Under the pieces are notes generated by a model that saw only the letters and a list, made by a program, of their open reading frames with translations, was not told the origin of the DNA and did not search any database. This document shows positions 41,659 to 52,454 of a stretch of DNA of 64,000 bases, piece by piece; position 1 is the stretch's first letter; the number at the start of each line of letters is the position of its first letter. The position numbers and the translations under genes are program-made. Source of the stretch: Nitrincola schmidtii (GTDB lineage Bacteria > Pseudomonadota > Gammaproteobacteria > Pseudomonadales > Balneatricaceae); contig NZ_WBOL01000009.1 of the NCBI RefSeq assembly GCF_008973715.1, positions 62,001-126,000 of the forward strand, written 5' to 3'.

Positions 41659-42123
41659 TTAGCTTAAACCACTGAAATTATGCTGTCTCAGTGCTTCATA
41701 GACAAGAATTGCAACCGTATTAGAAAGATTCAAGCTACGGCTACCAGGATGCATCGGAAGTCTTAACACTTGTTCAGAAGGAAGACTTTCTAGAATATCC
41801 ATGGGTAGGCCTCGTGTTTCTGGACCAAACATGAAGCAGTCACCATCATCGAAGCTGACCTGGTGATAGTAGGCTTTCCCTTTGGTAGATAGGGCAAATA
41901 TTCGCTTAGGCGCAACCTCTTTTTTGAATTGCTCAAAATCAGGCCATATTTTCACCTTGGCAAATTCATGATAATCCAACCCCGCGCGCCGTAATCCTTT
42001 TTCTTCCATCGAAAAGCCAAGAGGTTCGACTAAGTGTAATTGGCAGCCAGTATTAGCCGCTAAGCGAATAACATTACCTGTATTAGGCGGGATTTCGGGT
42101 TGAAACAATAGTATATGGATCAT
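41659..42123 (-). CDS. trmL: tRNA (cytidine/uridine-34 2'-O)-methyltransferase TrmL
   Basis: 154 residues. A SPOUT enzyme that methylates the wobble ribose of leucine tRNAs. [36 protein letters not shown] and [19 protein letters not shown] form the knotted SAM site. It overlaps the GGDEF-EAL gene by four bases (ATGA), which puts it at the end of that transcript. Confidence 0.95.
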   Translation of the reverse strand: MIHILLFQPEIPPNTGNVIRLAANTGCQLHLVEPLGFSMEEKGLRRAGLDYHEFAKVKIWPDFEQFKKEVAPKRIFALSTKGKAYYHQVSFDDGDCFMFGPETRGLPMDILESLPSEQVLRLPMHPGSRSLNLSNTVAILVYEALRQHNFSGLS

Positions 42124-44816
42124 AGATACTGCTTAGTAAAGTCTTCCAAGGTGAGTGGGCGGCTAAAATAATACCCTTGGAAGGCATAACAACCAAAGCT
42201 TTCTAGCATTTTAAGTTGCTCTTCTGTTTCCACACCTTCAGCAATCACGGCAAGATCCATGCTTTTAGCTAAAGACACAATGGTTCGTGCAATGTCGGCA
42301 TGATGTTGATCTTGCGACATATCTGTTACAAAGGACTTGTCAATTTTAAGTTGATCCAAAGGTAATCGTTTTAAATATGAAAGCGATGAGTAACCTGTAC
42401 CGAAATCATCAAGTGAAAAACTAATGCCGTGCTCTTTAAGGGTGTCTATCTTGGCAACTGTTTCATCTACATCGTCTAGTAGCATACTTTCAGTAATTTC
42501 TAACTTTAATGTAGTTGGTTTAATGTTGTGTTTTTCGATGCATTCGAGAAGAGAGCTAACAAAGTTTTGTTGTTGAAACTGTTTTGGGCTTATATTCACA
42601 GCGAGTACTAAGTCTTTGCTCATATCAGATTGTTGCCAAATAGCCAGTTGACGACAGGATTCGTCTAACACCCACTGCCCAATTGGTAAAATAAGACCCG
42701 TTTCTTCCGCTACAGGAATAAACTCAACCGGAGATATAAAGCCTTTTTCAGGATGTTGCCAGCGCAATAACACTTCTGCACCAAAAAGATTACCATACTG
42801 GTCTACTTGAGGCTGGTATACCAAATGGAAGCCATTTTCTTGGATACACAAGCGTAAGTCTCTAGCAAGGGTTGCGAGTTCAGTTACTTTTACCTGCATT
42901 GCTGGATCAAAGAAGCGGTAGGTATTTCGTCCAGCAGCTTTGGCTTGGTACATAGCAAGGTCTGCTTGCTTTAGTAGTTCATCAATACCTTCTTCTCTGC
43001 CAATAAATAACGCAATACCAATACTGAGTGTGCTGAAATGTTCGATGGAATCAAACTTATAGGGTTTGCACAGGCTGTCTAATATCTTTTGACAAAGTTT
43101 TTCAACAAGAACACCTGCTTGTTCTCGGTCGTCTCCCATATCTTCAAGAAGGATAATGAACTCATCGCCACCTAGTCTAGCTACGGTATCTACACGTCGG
43201 ACACAGGATGATAGACGCTCTGAAACCTGTTTAAGTAAAAGATCTCCAATATGATGTCCTCGGGTATCGTTTAAAGTTTTGAAATCATCCAAATCCAAAT
43301 AGAGAATTGCCCCAAGCTTTTTACTACGTTGACTTCTTTCTAAAGCATGCTCTAGACGTTCCATTAACAACTGTCGATTGGGAAGCATTGTCAGTTGATC
43401 ATAGAATGCTAGTTGACGTATTCTAATTTCAGCTTCTTTGCGATCAGTGACATCTAGTAATGTCACAACATAGTTAACGATGGTGTTGTCTTGCTCATTA
43501 AATACGGCAGATATACTGGTCCATTGTAAAAAACGATCGCCTGATTTTCGTTTACTCCATATTTCATCCTGCCAAACACCTTGATGTAATAGAGTTTTTT
43601 GAATCACATCAAAATCAATCTTGTCGTCTTTAATTTTAATGCTGTTTAGGTGTTTGCGGGTGATCTCTTCAGCTTCATATCCGGTAATACGAGTAAATGC
43701 TTGGTTGACGCGCAGGATGGTGCAATGAACGTCAGCAACGATCATGCCTTCACCAGACTCAAAAACCGTTGCTGCAACATTTAAATCATCGACCATGTGT
43801 TGCATTGCCTTGCCTACACGGTTGTATTCTGTAATGCCAGTGCCTTCAAATTTACTACCTTTCATTCCTTTCTGCGTTTCATCGATAAACTTCAATAAAC
43901 GTGAAATAGCATGGCTGTGGCTAAGATGTAAAAGCCATCCTGCAAAAACAAGTAATCCCAAAAAGATCCCTGATAGAAATAGAAAGGATCGAACAAATTG
44001 TCCCGCTTGACTTAAAAATCGATCAGATCTCAGGCTAATTGATACAGATAATTCGCTAGGTTGGCCAAATAAATTTAACGTTTGATAGAGTCGATGTACC
44101 TCAGCAGCATCCAAGTCAGAAAAGTTTAATATAGCAACATCATCATTGTTATCAGCTTTAGTCGCGCTAAGTAATACTTCTCCATTATGATTATGTATCG
44201 CTATGTGGTCTACATCTGCTGAGCGAAGTAAATGTTGGATGAAATACCGATTCTGCCCAATGGCAAGCCCTGCAACCATATATCCCTGAAGTTGAATAGT
44301 TGCAGGATCAAAGATGGGCGTTGCCCGAATCAAAGCGGCACGTCTGTCAAAACCTATTTGTCGCCAGTTTGTTGTAAAAAGAATAGGTGAGTCAATCTGG
44401 GTTAAGGCATACTGAGAATCATATAATGGCATTCCCCCGTCAAAGAGCATTGTTCCATCTGGAGAAAGTAAAAAAAACAGATCCAGCATGGCTGCACTTT
44501 CAGAGTCTTGAAACATCAAGCTCATATCAGTTGAGAAGCGTCTAATTTCAGTTTCGTTAGATATCAGTGAAGCGAAAGAGTGATTGAAAGAAGCAACATC
44601 AAGATAGGTGTTTAGGATATCTAATCGATTTTCTATTAAACTTTGTACCGCTCTATGTCGTTGTTCAAGAGTATTCTGAATCTCTGCATTTAATTGAATT
44701 TGACTCGTACGAGCGGCATAAACAGAAGCAACTAAAAGTGCGAGTAAGCCAAGAGCACCAAATATAAGTGTTATTCGGGTGGTAAAGGTTAATGCCCATG
44801 GCTTACCTAAACGCAT
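42120..44816 (-). CDS. Membrane sensor with PAS, GGDEF and EAL domains
   Basis: 898 residues. TM1 (about 12-34) and TM2 (about 273-300) enclose a 240-residue periplasmic sensor. A linker and a PAS domain (about 345-460) follow. The GGDEF domain has an intact [13 protein letters not shown], so cyclic-di-GMP synthesis is possible. The EAL domain has [31 protein letters not shown] and EGVETEEQ, so hydrolysis is also possible. Which activity dominates is not readable. Its start is one base after the stop of a Bug-type binding protein, and trmL overlaps its end. Confidence 0.93.
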   Translation of the reverse strand: MRLGKPWALTFTTRITLIFGALGLLALLVASVYAARTSQIQLNAEIQNTLEQRHRAVQSLIENRLDILNTYLDVASFNHSFASLISNETEIRRFSTDMSLMFQDSESAAMLDLFFLLSPDGTMLFDGGMPLYDSQYALTQIDSPILFTTNWRQIGFDRRAALIRATPIFDPATIQLQGYMVAGLAIGQNRYFIQHLLRSADVDHIAIHNHNGEVLLSATKADNNDDVAILNFSDLDAAEVHRLYQTLNLFGQPSELSVSISLRSDRFLSQAGQFVRSFLFLSGIFLGLLVFAGWLLHLSHSHAISRLLKFIDETQKGMKGSKFEGTGITEYNRVGKAMQHMVDDLNVAATVFESGEGMIVADVHCTILRVNQAFTRITGYEAEEITRKHLNSIKIKDDKIDFDVIQKTLLHQGVWQDEIWSKRKSGDRFLQWTSISAVFNEQDNTIVNYVVTLLDVTDRKEAEIRIRQLAFYDQLTMLPNRQLLMERLEHALERSQRSKKLGAILYLDLDDFKTLNDTRGHHIGDLLLKQVSERLSSCVRRVDTVARLGGDEFIILLEDMGDDREQAGVLVEKLCQKILDSLCKPYKFDSIEHFSTLSIGIALFIGREEGIDELLKQADLAMYQAKAAGRNTYRFFDPAMQVKVTELATLARDLRLCIQENGFHLVYQPQVDQYGNLFGAEVLLRWQHPEKGFISPVEFIPVAEETGLILPIGQWVLDESCRQLAIWQQSDMSKDLVLAVNISPKQFQQQNFVSSLLECIEKHNIKPTTLKLEITESMLLDDVDETVAKIDTLKEHGISFSLDDFGTGYSSLSYLKRLPLDQLKIDKSFVTDMSQDQHHADIARTIVSLAKSMDLAVIAEGVETEEQLKMLESFGCYAFQGYYFSRPLTLEDFTKQYL

Positions 44817-44817
44817 A

Positions 44818-45759
44818 TTAATTCTCGTTTTCTATCGTAGTGATTAGTTCAAGATATTGGGAGCGATTATCTCTGATGAATCGATGTAATTCACTTTCAT
44901 CCATAAACATCACAGGATGACGAATAACATCACGAATAACTTGAATAAGCCTTGGGTCAGCCACTGCTTGTTTGAGAGCATTCGCTAGGATTGTAAAATG
45001 ATCTTCGGGTATGTTTTTAGGTACAGCTACGATTCTAAGAGATTGTGAACCTATGCCATAGCCTAGCTCTTGTAAGGTCGGTGTATCTGGGTGTTCGGAA
45101 AGCCTATTAACACTGACGGAAGCGATTACTTTCATTTGCTCGCTGTCAACGTAGCGGTTATGAGTTCCGCCGCTAAACGCCAGATCAACATCTTTTCCAA
45201 GAACTAAAGGAGCCATTCCTGCCCCTCCGGATACAGGGATGATCCTAATATTGAGACCTTCTTGTTCAGCGATCACGTTAATAAAATGTCGGTCTGTTAA
45301 GTTTTGTGAAGCGTAAAGAATTTCATCTTTTTGTTTGGCGTATTCTAGAAACTCAGTCCAACTAGAAAAAGGAGCATCACTGTATGTGACTAATGCATTC
45401 TGATCTTCTGAGATGGCACCCAAATAGCGAAAGTCATCAACTTCAAAAGCAGGTTGCGTATGAGGCGAATTAGTAATGGAAAGAGACGGAGTGAATAGCA
45501 TGATGTAGCTTTCACTTTGACTTTGAGCAACCATTGCAGCAGCTATGCCGCCCCCTAGTCCTGATCTAACCTGAACCGTCACAGGTTGATTCAGTATATC
45601 AGTTAATACTTCAGCTAATGCTTCTGCTTGGGTAAACACAGTTCCACCACGATCAAAACCAATAAGCAACGTTAGAGGCTTACTGGGGAAGTCTTTGGCG
45701 GTAGCACATGCTGAATATAAAAGTATCTGTAATAACAGAAGAATCGCTACCTTTTTCAT
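44818..45759 (-). CDS. Bug/TctC-type periplasmic binding protein, copy A
   Basis: 313 residues. A signal peptide ([21 protein letters not shown]) is followed by the tripartite tricarboxylate-type binding fold: [63 protein letters not shown] and [11 protein letters not shown]. It would bind a small carboxylate or similar ligand in the periplasm. The partner permeases TctA and TctB are not nearby. Its stop is one base from the GGDEF-EAL start, so the two are cotranslated. It is the most divergent of the three copies. Confidence 0.88.
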   Translation of the reverse strand: MKKVAILLLLQILLYSACATAKDFPSKPLTLLIGFDRGGTVFTQAEALAEVLTDILNQPVTVQVRSGLGGGIAAAMVAQSQSESYIMLFTPSLSITNSPHTQPAFEVDDFRYLGAISEDQNALVTYSDAPFSSWTEFLEYAKQKDEILYASQNLTDRHFINVIAEQEGLNIRIIPVSGGAGMAPLVLGKDVDLAFSGGTHNRYVDSEQMKVIASVSVNRLSEHPDTPTLQELGYGIGSQSLRIVAVPKNIPEDHFTILANALKQAVADPRLIQVIRDVIRHPVMFMDESELHRFIRDNRSQYLELITTIENEN

Positions 45760-45904
45760 GCATTTAAACCTGTAGTTTTAGTATCAATTAACCCTTAAAA
45801 GCACTACAAAATAAAGGTGTATGTTAAAGCTATGTTTAAATATGATCTTAGCTGTATTTATTTCATTTTGCTAACGCTTCTTTTTAATTTCATGCAATTA
45901 TCCA

Positions 45905-46846
45905 TTAGTCATTGTTCATGTGATTGGACATCAAGCGCATAATATTTAGCTGTTGAAGTTGTAACGAAGCACGGAGTTCTTCACCTTTAATAAACAAACG
46001 AGGTTGTCGAATAACATTCTCAGTTACATCAATGAATCGAGGGTCATCTATCATCGCTTCAAGTGCGATAGTTAATTTTTCAATTTGGTAATCGGGGGTG
46101 TTCTTTGGGGCTGCTATTAAGCTTACTGATTGAATCCTCAATATATACCCAAGTTCTTGAAGCGTTGGTACGTTAGGGTAGTGTATTAGTCTTTCGCTTC
46201 CTGTAGTCGCTAGTACACGCATTTCTCCTGAATCTGTAAAGCGTGCATGTGTACCACCGCTGAAAGCAAGATCAACATCGCCAGATAAAACAAGAGGTGT
46301 CATTCCAGCGCCTCCCGACACAGGAATAATGCGGACACTGAAACCCTCTTGCTTTGCTATCTCTTGGATTATTAAACGATCAGTTAAGTTTTGAGAGGCA
46401 TAGCGTATCTCGCCTTTTTCTTGTGCGAAGCTAATAAACTCATCCCAAGTACTGTAAGTCGCATGATGACTGGTAATAAGTGCATGTTGATCAGCTAACA
46501 CAGAGCCAATAAAAATAAAGTCATCGATTTCATAGGATGCTTGGAGCCTGATAGGATAGTCAGTAATAGCAAAGGAAGGTGTTAAAAGCAGTATGTAACC
46601 TTTACTATTACTATTTGCAAGCATTGCTGCTGCTGTTCCTCCACCATGTCCAGATCGAGCTTCAATATTAACAGGTTGGCCCAGTTTGTCAGAAAGGACT
46701 TCTGCAACCGTTTCTGCAAGCGTGTACATGGTGCCGCCTTTTTCAAAACCGAGTAAGAGTGTTACCGGGCGACTTGGGAAGTCGTTCGCAATTGCTGGAA
46801 CAGACAAAATGTAGAGGCTAATTATTACAAAAACTAATACCTTCAT
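45905..46846 (-). CDS. Bug/TctC-type periplasmic binding protein, copy B
   Basis: About 313 residues from ATG 46846, which gives a clean signal peptide (MKVLVFVIISLYILSVPAIA). An upstream in-frame start at 46888 would hide it. Blocks match copy [61 protein letters not shown] and [24 protein letters not shown]. It is closest to copy C, which points to a recent duplication. No permease gene adjoins it. Confidence 0.87.
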   Translation of the reverse strand: MKVLVFVIISLYILSVPAIANDFPSRPVTLLLGFEKGGTMYTLAETVAEVLSDKLGQPVNIEARSGHGGGTAAAMLANSNSKGYILLLTPSFAITDYPIRLQASYEIDDFIFIGSVLADQHALITSHHATYSTWDEFISFAQEKGEIRYASQNLTDRLIIQEIAKQEGFSVRIIPVSGGAGMTPLVLSGDVDLAFSGGTHARFTDSGEMRVLATTGSERLIHYPNVPTLQELGYILRIQSVSLIAAPKNTPDYQIEKLTIALEAMIDDPRFIDVTENVIRQPRLFIKGEELRASLQLQQLNIMRLMSNHMNND

Positions 46847-46939
46847 TGATGGTAATCTCAAGAGTTTGTCAGTAATTGGAAATAACAACTTTAATGATTA
46901 GACCTTAGATAAAAATGTATATTTCCACAATGTATATTT

Positions 46940-47896
46940 TTAATCTTGAGAATTTTGTTTGGTTATTAAGCGCAGTAATTGCTGTTCTTGGGAGTGTAGA
47001 AATAACTTTAAGTCATTGTCTTTAAATGTTAATAGTGGTTGTCTAATGACATTTTCTGTTACATGTATAAAACGATCGTCATTGATTACTTGTTTAACTT
47101 TTTTGGATAAAATATCTATTTGATATTGAGGAGTGTTTTGTGGTGCAGCAATTAGCCTGACAGATTGCATGCCTAGATCGTATCCAAGCTCATGCAGACT
47201 TGGAACCTCAGGGTAATGTTTTAGTCGATCTACTCCAGTTGCTGCGAGGACTCGCATTTCGCCTGAATCAGTATAGCGACTATGTGTACCACCGCTGAAG
47301 GCGAGTTCTACGTCACCAGAAAGAATTAAGGGTGCCATTCCGGCGCCACCTGATACAGGAATTACTCTAACTTTAAATCCCTCTTTTTCGGCGATTTCCT
47401 GAATAATTAAACGGTCAGTGAGGTTCTGAGAGGCATAGCGAATTTCAGTTTGTTGACGTGCATAGTCTAAGAAGCCAGCCCAGTCGTCAAATGGTGTCCA
47501 TTGACTGGTAACAAACGCGTGTTGATCGGCAGATATAGCTGCTATATAACTAAAATCATCGATTTTATAGGAGACCTGAAGACGAGCAGGATAATCAGTC
47601 AAAGGAAAAGAAGGGGTGAACAATAATATGTACCCTTCGCTTTTACTACTGGCGATCATTGCCGCAGCCGTGCCACCGCCATGCCCTGCTCTAGTCTCAA
47701 GAGTGACTGGTTGGCCAAGTTTTTCGGATAAAATTTCAGCTAGAGTGACTGCTTGTGTAAATAATGTGCCGCCTTGTTCAAAGCCAATCAGGAGAGTAAC
47801 AGGACGGCTAGGGAAATCGCTTTCTGAAAAACTAGCTCCTGAAAGTATTAGCATCAGAATAAATGTTATAAGGCGTTTCAGCACTAGGAGCCTCAT
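46940..47896 (-). CDS. Bug/TctC-type periplasmic binding protein, copy C
   Basis: 318 residues with a signal peptide (about 1-25). It repeats the blocks of copies A and [61 protein letters not shown] and [24 protein letters not shown]. It is the first of three tandem copies reading toward the GGDEF-EAL gene, with gaps of 93 and 145 bases after copies C and B. Those gaps could hold internal promoters. Confidence 0.88.
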   Translation of the reverse strand: MRLLVLKRLITFILMLILSGASFSESDFPSRPVTLLIGFEQGGTLFTQAVTLAEILSEKLGQPVTLETRAGHGGGTAAAMIASSKSEGYILLFTPSFPLTDYPARLQVSYKIDDFSYIAAISADQHAFVTSQWTPFDDWAGFLDYARQQTEIRYASQNLTDRLIIQEIAEKEGFKVRVIPVSGGAGMAPLILSGDVELAFSGGTHSRYTDSGEMRVLAATGVDRLKHYPEVPSLHELGYDLGMQSVRLIAAPQNTPQYQIDILSKKVKQVINDDRFIHVTENVIRQPLLTFKDNDLKLFLHSQEQQLLRLITKQNSQD

Positions 47897-47956
47897 GAAT
47901 AGGTTTGAGTAGGGTTAATTATTAATAGTCTGGTACAGAAATGACTTGCTTTCAAC

Positions 47957-48616
47957 TCAACCTATTTTGAGACAGTTTTGGAACCATTTGCCTATCTGTT
48001 TGATCTGTTCAAGACAAACAGAATGCGGCATGGGATAGCTCACATAATCCACTTTATAGTTTAGCCCGGTTAAATGGATTTTGGCCTTGGTGCCTAAGCT
48101 TTCAGGAACAATATCGTCATGACTGCCATGCATGATTAAGATAGGTATGTTTTGATTCGCTGGATGCTTACGAATGGTTTTCTCAGTGGCAAAGTAGGTT
48201 GATAGCGCTAATAGACCGCCTAGAGCCTCAGGAAAGCTGAGAGCTACCTGATATGCCACCGCTCCTCCTTGGGAAAATCCTGCGACGATGATTCGCTCCG
48301 CAGGAATCCCTAGATCAATTTGCTGATTAATGATTTTTACGATTTCATCAGCGGATGAGTTTAGTTGTTCAATATCAATTTTGCGTTCCAATTGCATTTC
48401 TAAAATGTCATACCAAGCAGGCATCACCATGCCACCATTGATGGTCACAGGAATTTCCGGGGCGTGAGGAAAGATAAATCGGGTTGCGAGTGATACAGGT
48501 AGGTTTAGTTCTGGAACAACCGGTGCAAAATCATGCCCATCTGCTCCTAACCCGTGTAACCAGATGACGCAGCTATCGGCAGGTTGTTTCGGCTCAAGGG
48601 TTAGGTTAGGTAGCAT
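47957..48616 (-). CDS. Carboxylesterase/phospholipase, alpha/beta hydrolase
   Basis: 219 residues. The nucleophile elbow is GFSQGG with Ser115. Asp in MHGSHDDIVPE and His in YPMPHSVCLEQI complete the triad. LHGLGADGHDF forms the oxyanion region. It is of the short EstB/YpfH-like carboxylesterase group, active on small esters in the cytoplasm. It follows the MASE1-GGDEF gene by 29 bases. Confidence 0.92.
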   Translation of the reverse strand: MLPNLTLEPKQPADSCVIWLHGLGADGHDFAPVVPELNLPVSLATRFIFPHAPEIPVTINGGMVMPAWYDILEMQLERKIDIEQLNSSADEIVKIINQQIDLGIPAERIIVAGFSQGGAVAYQVALSFPEALGGLLALSTYFATEKTIRKHPANQNIPILIMHGSHDDIVPESLGTKAKIHLTGLNYKVDYVSYPMPHSVCLEQIKQIGKWFQNCLKIG

Positions 48617-48645
48617 GATGGAACTCCAAATGTTGAAATATATAC

Positions 48646-50127
48646 TTAATCAATGATGTAGTTATTTTTACCAGCAGCTTTTGCTCGGTACATGGCTTGA
48701 TCAACTTGGTTCAGTAATGATTGATGATCATGTTGAGTATCTGGGTTGTTCAACCTTGCCCCAATACTAGCCGAAATTTGAATGGAGAGTTGGTCAATTA
48801 AAATTGGCATAGCAACAGACTTCAATAGTCTTTGTGCAACGAACTCTAGCTCCTGTTTATTTATGTTTTGCATCAATACAACGAACTCATCACCACCTAT
48901 TCTCGATAAAGTATCGATTTCTCGTAACTCTTTCCGCATTCGTTTTGAGACAGCTTTAAGTAATTCGTCTCCAACACCATGACCAAACTGGTCATTTACT
49001 TGTTTAAATCCATCAAGATCAATGAATAACAGTGCAAAGGTGGATTGATGTCGACGACTGTAGGCTAACGTTTGCTGAAGTCGGTCTAGAAGTAAGCTTC
49101 TATTAGGTAGCCCAGTCAGTGCATCATAATTAGCCATTTGATTAAGTGCCAAAATACTGTTGTGTAACTGTTGTTCTACCTCTCTACGTTCAGCTAAAAA
49201 GGCATTTAATAACAGTGCAGTAATCGACAAAATGACCATGAACCCCCAGTAACTTATTAAGCTAGCACTCAAGTCTTCTGCATGAAAAGCTCCTAGGCCT
49301 TGATAGGCGCCCATGATCGCTATCCCTCCAATCATGATAATCAGTATTGACACCATGCGTTGATGAAATCGCAGCGATGACCAGATTACCAGTGGGAATA
49401 GCCAATAAGGTTCAGCAACCAGGTCTAGCCAAAGTTGTTTTGGGGCATCTAGTTGTAAGCGTCCAAGATCAAAAAAAATGATACAAGAAATCAAAAATGT
49501 AAGGCTAAATAGACTGACTAGTTCAAATAATCTTTCTTCGAAAATCGAGCTGTTACTCATCAAGGTGCGGCGTGTTTTGATGAAGTCCGCCCATAGAAGT
49601 ATTGCTGGAGTTAAAAGTACAACACCTAGCACATCCCCTAGCCACCAGGTTGCCATTGTAGGAACAATGTCATTGGCTTCAATAATACCTCTAATCAATA
49701 GCATACTTGTACCAGCTAGTGGCGAAATAACGCAACCAATTAGTCCGCCGTACACAAAAATATGTAATGTATCTTTGAGCCGAGTTAAGCGCTTATCGAA
49801 GTTGTTAATATTTCCAATGAGTTTGCTGCCCAGCCATGCACTGCCTGCTGAACCGCATGCCCCAATCAGGCTACTAAACAGCGGGTCTCCCAAAATAAGG
49901 TTGGCCGTAAGAGAGCCTATTAAGACCGATAGTAAAAATACCCTGCCACCTAGTAGAACGATAGCGAGTGCGTAACCGGTTGTTAAGTAAAATAGAGTAG
50001 CTCCGCGATCTGGAGAAAACAGGGTTAAAATAATCCACGTTAAAAGCAGGTAAAGAAAGGTCGCTAGAAAAATCTTGATAAGCACTAAATTAGTAACGGC
50101 AAATGAGGGCCGGCTTGCTTCATGCAT
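48646..50127 (-). CDS. MASE1-GGDEF diguanylate cyclase
   Basis: 493 residues. About eight to nine membrane segments (about 15-320) form a MASE1-type sensor, with TTGYALAIVLLGGR and the TWWLGDVLGVVLLTPAILLW block. The cytoplasmic GGDEF domain (about 340-490) has RIGGDEFVVLMQN, so it should make cyclic di-GMP. YDALTGLPNRSLLLDRL precedes it. No EAL is present. It may share a transcript with the esterase downstream. Confidence 0.92.
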   Translation of the reverse strand: MHEASRPSFAVTNLVLIKIFLATFLYLLLTWIILTLFSPDRGATLFYLTTGYALAIVLLGGRVFLLSVLIGSLTANLILGDPLFSSLIGACGSAGSAWLGSKLIGNINNFDKRLTRLKDTLHIFVYGGLIGCVISPLAGTSMLLIRGIIEANDIVPTMATWWLGDVLGVVLLTPAILLWADFIKTRRTLMSNSSIFEERLFELVSLFSLTFLISCIIFFDLGRLQLDAPKQLWLDLVAEPYWLFPLVIWSSLRFHQRMVSILIIMIGGIAIMGAYQGLGAFHAEDLSASLISYWGFMVILSITALLLNAFLAERREVEQQLHNSILALNQMANYDALTGLPNRSLLLDRLQQTLAYSRRHQSTFALLFIDLDGFKQVNDQFGHGVGDELLKAVSKRMRKELREIDTLSRIGGDEFVVLMQNINKQELEFVAQRLLKSVAMPILIDQLSIQISASIGARLNNPDTQHDHQSLLNQVDQAMYRAKAAGKNNYIID

Positions 50128-50241
50128 ATTTATTTACCAATTGAGGTGTATGCGTTTGAGTGTAGTGCCGAGTGATCCGGAATTAAACGCTTAGAGCGTA
50201 AAACAATGTGACGAGATTGTTTGATATCGTGTTTCATAAAC

Positions 50242-50272
50242 AAAAAAAGCCTGCATTTGAGTGCAAGCTTTT
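50242..50272 (-). terminator. Terminator after tRNA-Phe
   Basis: On the minus strand AAGCTTGCA, loop CTCAAA, TGCAGGCTT leads into seven T residues. Nine pairs with one wobble. It starts a few bases after the tRNA 3' end. Confidence 0.88.
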
Positions 50273-50279
50273 AAAGTAA

Positions 50280-50355
50280 TGGTGCCCGGAGGCGGAATCG
50301 AACCACCGACACGAGGATTTTCAATCCTCTGCTCTACCGACTGAGCTATCCGGGC
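50280..50355 (-). tRNA. tRNA-Phe (anticodon GAA)
   Basis: 76 bases with encoded CCA. The minus strand begins GCCCGGATAGCTCAGTCGG. The anticodon arm GAGGATTGAAAATCCTC reads GAA. The T arm has GGTTCGATTCC and the acceptor closes with TCCGGGC. Confidence 0.98.
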
Positions 50356-50369
50356 TAACCGAGGCGCGT

Positions 50370-50398
50370 ATTAAAATAAATTTAAGCGCTTACGTCAA
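50370..50398 (-). promoter_or_regulatory. Promoter of tRNA-Phe
   Basis: TTGACG (-35) and TTTAAT (-10) are 17 bases apart on the minus strand. A GC-rich discriminator (ACGCGCCTCG) follows, about 14 bases before the tRNA. It is a typical stable-RNA promoter. Confidence 0.75.
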
Positions 50399-50443
50399 CA
50401 CCTTTATCAATTTTCTGCAAATATTTTCAATATTGATCACTAA

Positions 50444-51568
50444 CTAAGCAGTTTTCGACAGCCAGTTGTCGATAGGCTGTTGTTGAGTGATGCAATGGAT
50501 ATTTCCACCGCCCAGAAGAATCTCTCGTCCCGGCACTTGAATCACTCGATGATCCGGGCAAAGTGATTGGATTATCTCTTTAGCCACACTATCCATTGGG
50601 TCATCAAATGCAGGCATGACGATTCCACCATTACAGAACAAGAAGTTGATGTAGCTGCCAGCTAGGCGATTACCTTCCCTTCTAGGTTGGGTGGCATCAA
50701 TAGGGTCGACTCCAGCGGCCTCTTCTGCAGTCATGTATAAGGGACCTGGCACAGGCAGCTTATGCACCTTGATTGGCCGCCCTTGCGCGTCTGTTTGCTG
50801 GCTTAAGTATTCTAATGCTGCCACTGAGTGAGCATATTGAGGGTCGCTTGAGTCATCCGTCCAAGCAAGTAGTACTTCACCGGGGGCAATAAAGCAGGCA
50901 ACGTTGTCGATATGTTCGTCGGTTTCATCGTCTACTATGCCGCGCGGTAACCAAAGTACTTTTTCGATGCCGAGATATTCCCGCATCCGCTCTTCAATCT
51001 GCTCTTTAGTGAGTTCAGGATTACGGTTTGAATTGAGTAAGCAGTATTCGGTGGTCAGTAGAGTCCCTTCTCCATCGACATGAATGGCTCCTCCTTCCAA
51101 TATGATATCAGCACGGTAGCGATCGATACCCTCAATTTGCAGCACTTTACGAGCGACTAAATCATCCTGGTCCCAAGGGAAGTACAAGCCACCTTGCAAG
51201 CCTCCCCAGGCATTGAACACCCAATCGATGCCTCTGACTTTACCCGCTGCATTGCGAACAAAGGTAGGGCCAGTGTCACGCATCCAAGCATCATTGTTAC
51301 TGATCTCGACAATCCGTATGGCGGGATATTCAGCTAAGTGTGCGGCTGCATTTTCATATTGTCGAGCGGAGACTCCTATCGTGACCGGTTCAAACTCGGC
51401 AATAGCCTTTGCCACGTTGCAGAACGCGTTCTGTGCCAGTTTTGCACCTAAACGCCAGTTATCAGTGCGCTCAGGCCAAATCATCCAGGTTTGCTTGTGT
51501 GGCTGCCATTCCGCTGGCATGCTAAAACCATCGGCTTGCGGAGTACTGCTAAGAGTGACACTTGCCAT
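50444..51568 (-). CDS. aguA: Agmatine deiminase
   Basis: 374 residues from ATG 51568. It converts agmatine to N-carbamoylputrescine and ammonia. A peptidylarginine deiminase-like fold: [31 protein letters not shown] (catalytic region), [17 protein letters not shown] and [13 protein letters not shown] with the catalytic Cys near residue 359. The ATG shares a base with the aguB stop (TAATG), so translation is coupled; a TTG at 51574 is less likely. Confidence 0.96.
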   Translation of the reverse strand: MASVTLSSTPQADGFSMPAEWQPHKQTWMIWPERTDNWRLGAKLAQNAFCNVAKAIAEFEPVTIGVSARQYENAAAHLAEYPAIRIVEISNNDAWMRDTGPTFVRNAAGKVRGIDWVFNAWGGLQGGLYFPWDQDDLVARKVLQIEGIDRYRADIILEGGAIHVDGEGTLLTTEYCLLNSNRNPELTKEQIEERMREYLGIEKVLWLPRGIVDDETDEHIDNVACFIAPGEVLLAWTDDSSDPQYAHSVAALEYLSQQTDAQGRPIKVHKLPVPGPLYMTAEEAAGVDPIDATQPRREGNRLAGSYINFLFCNGGIVMPAFDDPMDSVAKEIIQSLCPDHRVIQVPGREILLGGGNIHCITQQQPIDNWLSKTA

Positions 51569-52440
51569 TACCAAGTTTCTCCATCTTTGCTCAACAGCAC
51601 AGGGAAAAGGTCGGTACGACGATCACGGTAGACCCCCCAGCTATGGCGTTTATGAGCAATGGCATCTAAATCAAAGTTGTGAACTAAAACGCCTGTATCG
51701 TTGCGATCAAATTCTTGTACACGTTTTCCGGTTTCATCGGCAATAAATGAAGATCCATAAAAAGTGATGGAAGAGTCACCTTCGGTTTCACGCCCTGTTC
51801 GGTTACTGGCAATTAACGGAACCAAATTCGCACCCGCATGCCCGCATTGAACGGTTTGCCAATGGTCACGAGAATCTAATCCAGTGTCATGGGGTTCACT
51901 GCCAATTGCCGTTGGATAAAACAGCAGTTCTGCACCCATTAATGCCATGGCACGAGCACACTCTGGATACCATTGATCCCAGCAGATACCAACACCGATA
52001 CGAGCGTAAGCAGTGTCCCAAACCTCAAATCCAGTATCGCCTGGGGTGAAGTAAAATTTCTCCGAATAGCCCGGGCCATCTGGTATGTGGCTTTTACGAT
52101 AGATGCCTAGAATGCTTCCATCAGCGTCAATAATGGCAATACTGTTGTAAAACGCATTATTACAACGTTCATAGAAGCTGATAGGTAATACCACTTGAAG
52201 TTCAGCTGCAAGCGCACTGAAATGAGCGATAGCAGGATTCTCTTCAATAGTTGTGGCAAATTTCAGATAATCATAAATCTGTTTTTGACAGAAATAGCAG
52301 CGTTCGAATAGTTCTTGTAACAGGATAATCTGAGCACCTTGTGCATGTGCTTCTCTTACCAATGCTTCAGCGTGACTAATATTTTCTTCTACATCCCAAC
52401 CACAAGCCATTTGTGTGGCGGCAACTGTGACATTACGCAT
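51568..52440 (-). CDS. aguB: N-carbamoylputrescine amidohydrolase
   Basis: 290 residues. A nitrilase-family enzyme that hydrolyses N-carbamoylputrescine to putrescine, CO2 and ammonia. The triad is Glu43 ([11 protein letters not shown]), Lys116 ([12 protein letters not shown]) and Cys153 ([12 protein letters not shown]). It precedes aguA and follows the puuB-like gene by 14 bases, so the three form one transcript. Confidence 0.96.
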   Translation of the reverse strand: MRNVTVAATQMACGWDVEENISHAEALVREAHAQGAQIILLQELFERCYFCQKQIYDYLKFATTIEENPAIAHFSALAAELQVVLPISFYERCNNAFYNSIAIIDADGSILGIYRKSHIPDGPGYSEKFYFTPGDTGFEVWDTAYARIGVGICWDQWYPECARAMALMGAELLFYPTAIGSEPHDTGLDSRDHWQTVQCGHAGANLVPLIASNRTGRETEGDSSITFYGSSFIADETGKRVQEFDRNDTGVLVHNFDLDAIAHKRHSWGVYRDRRTDLFPVLLSKDGETW

Positions 52441-52454
52441 AAATAAACTCCTGA

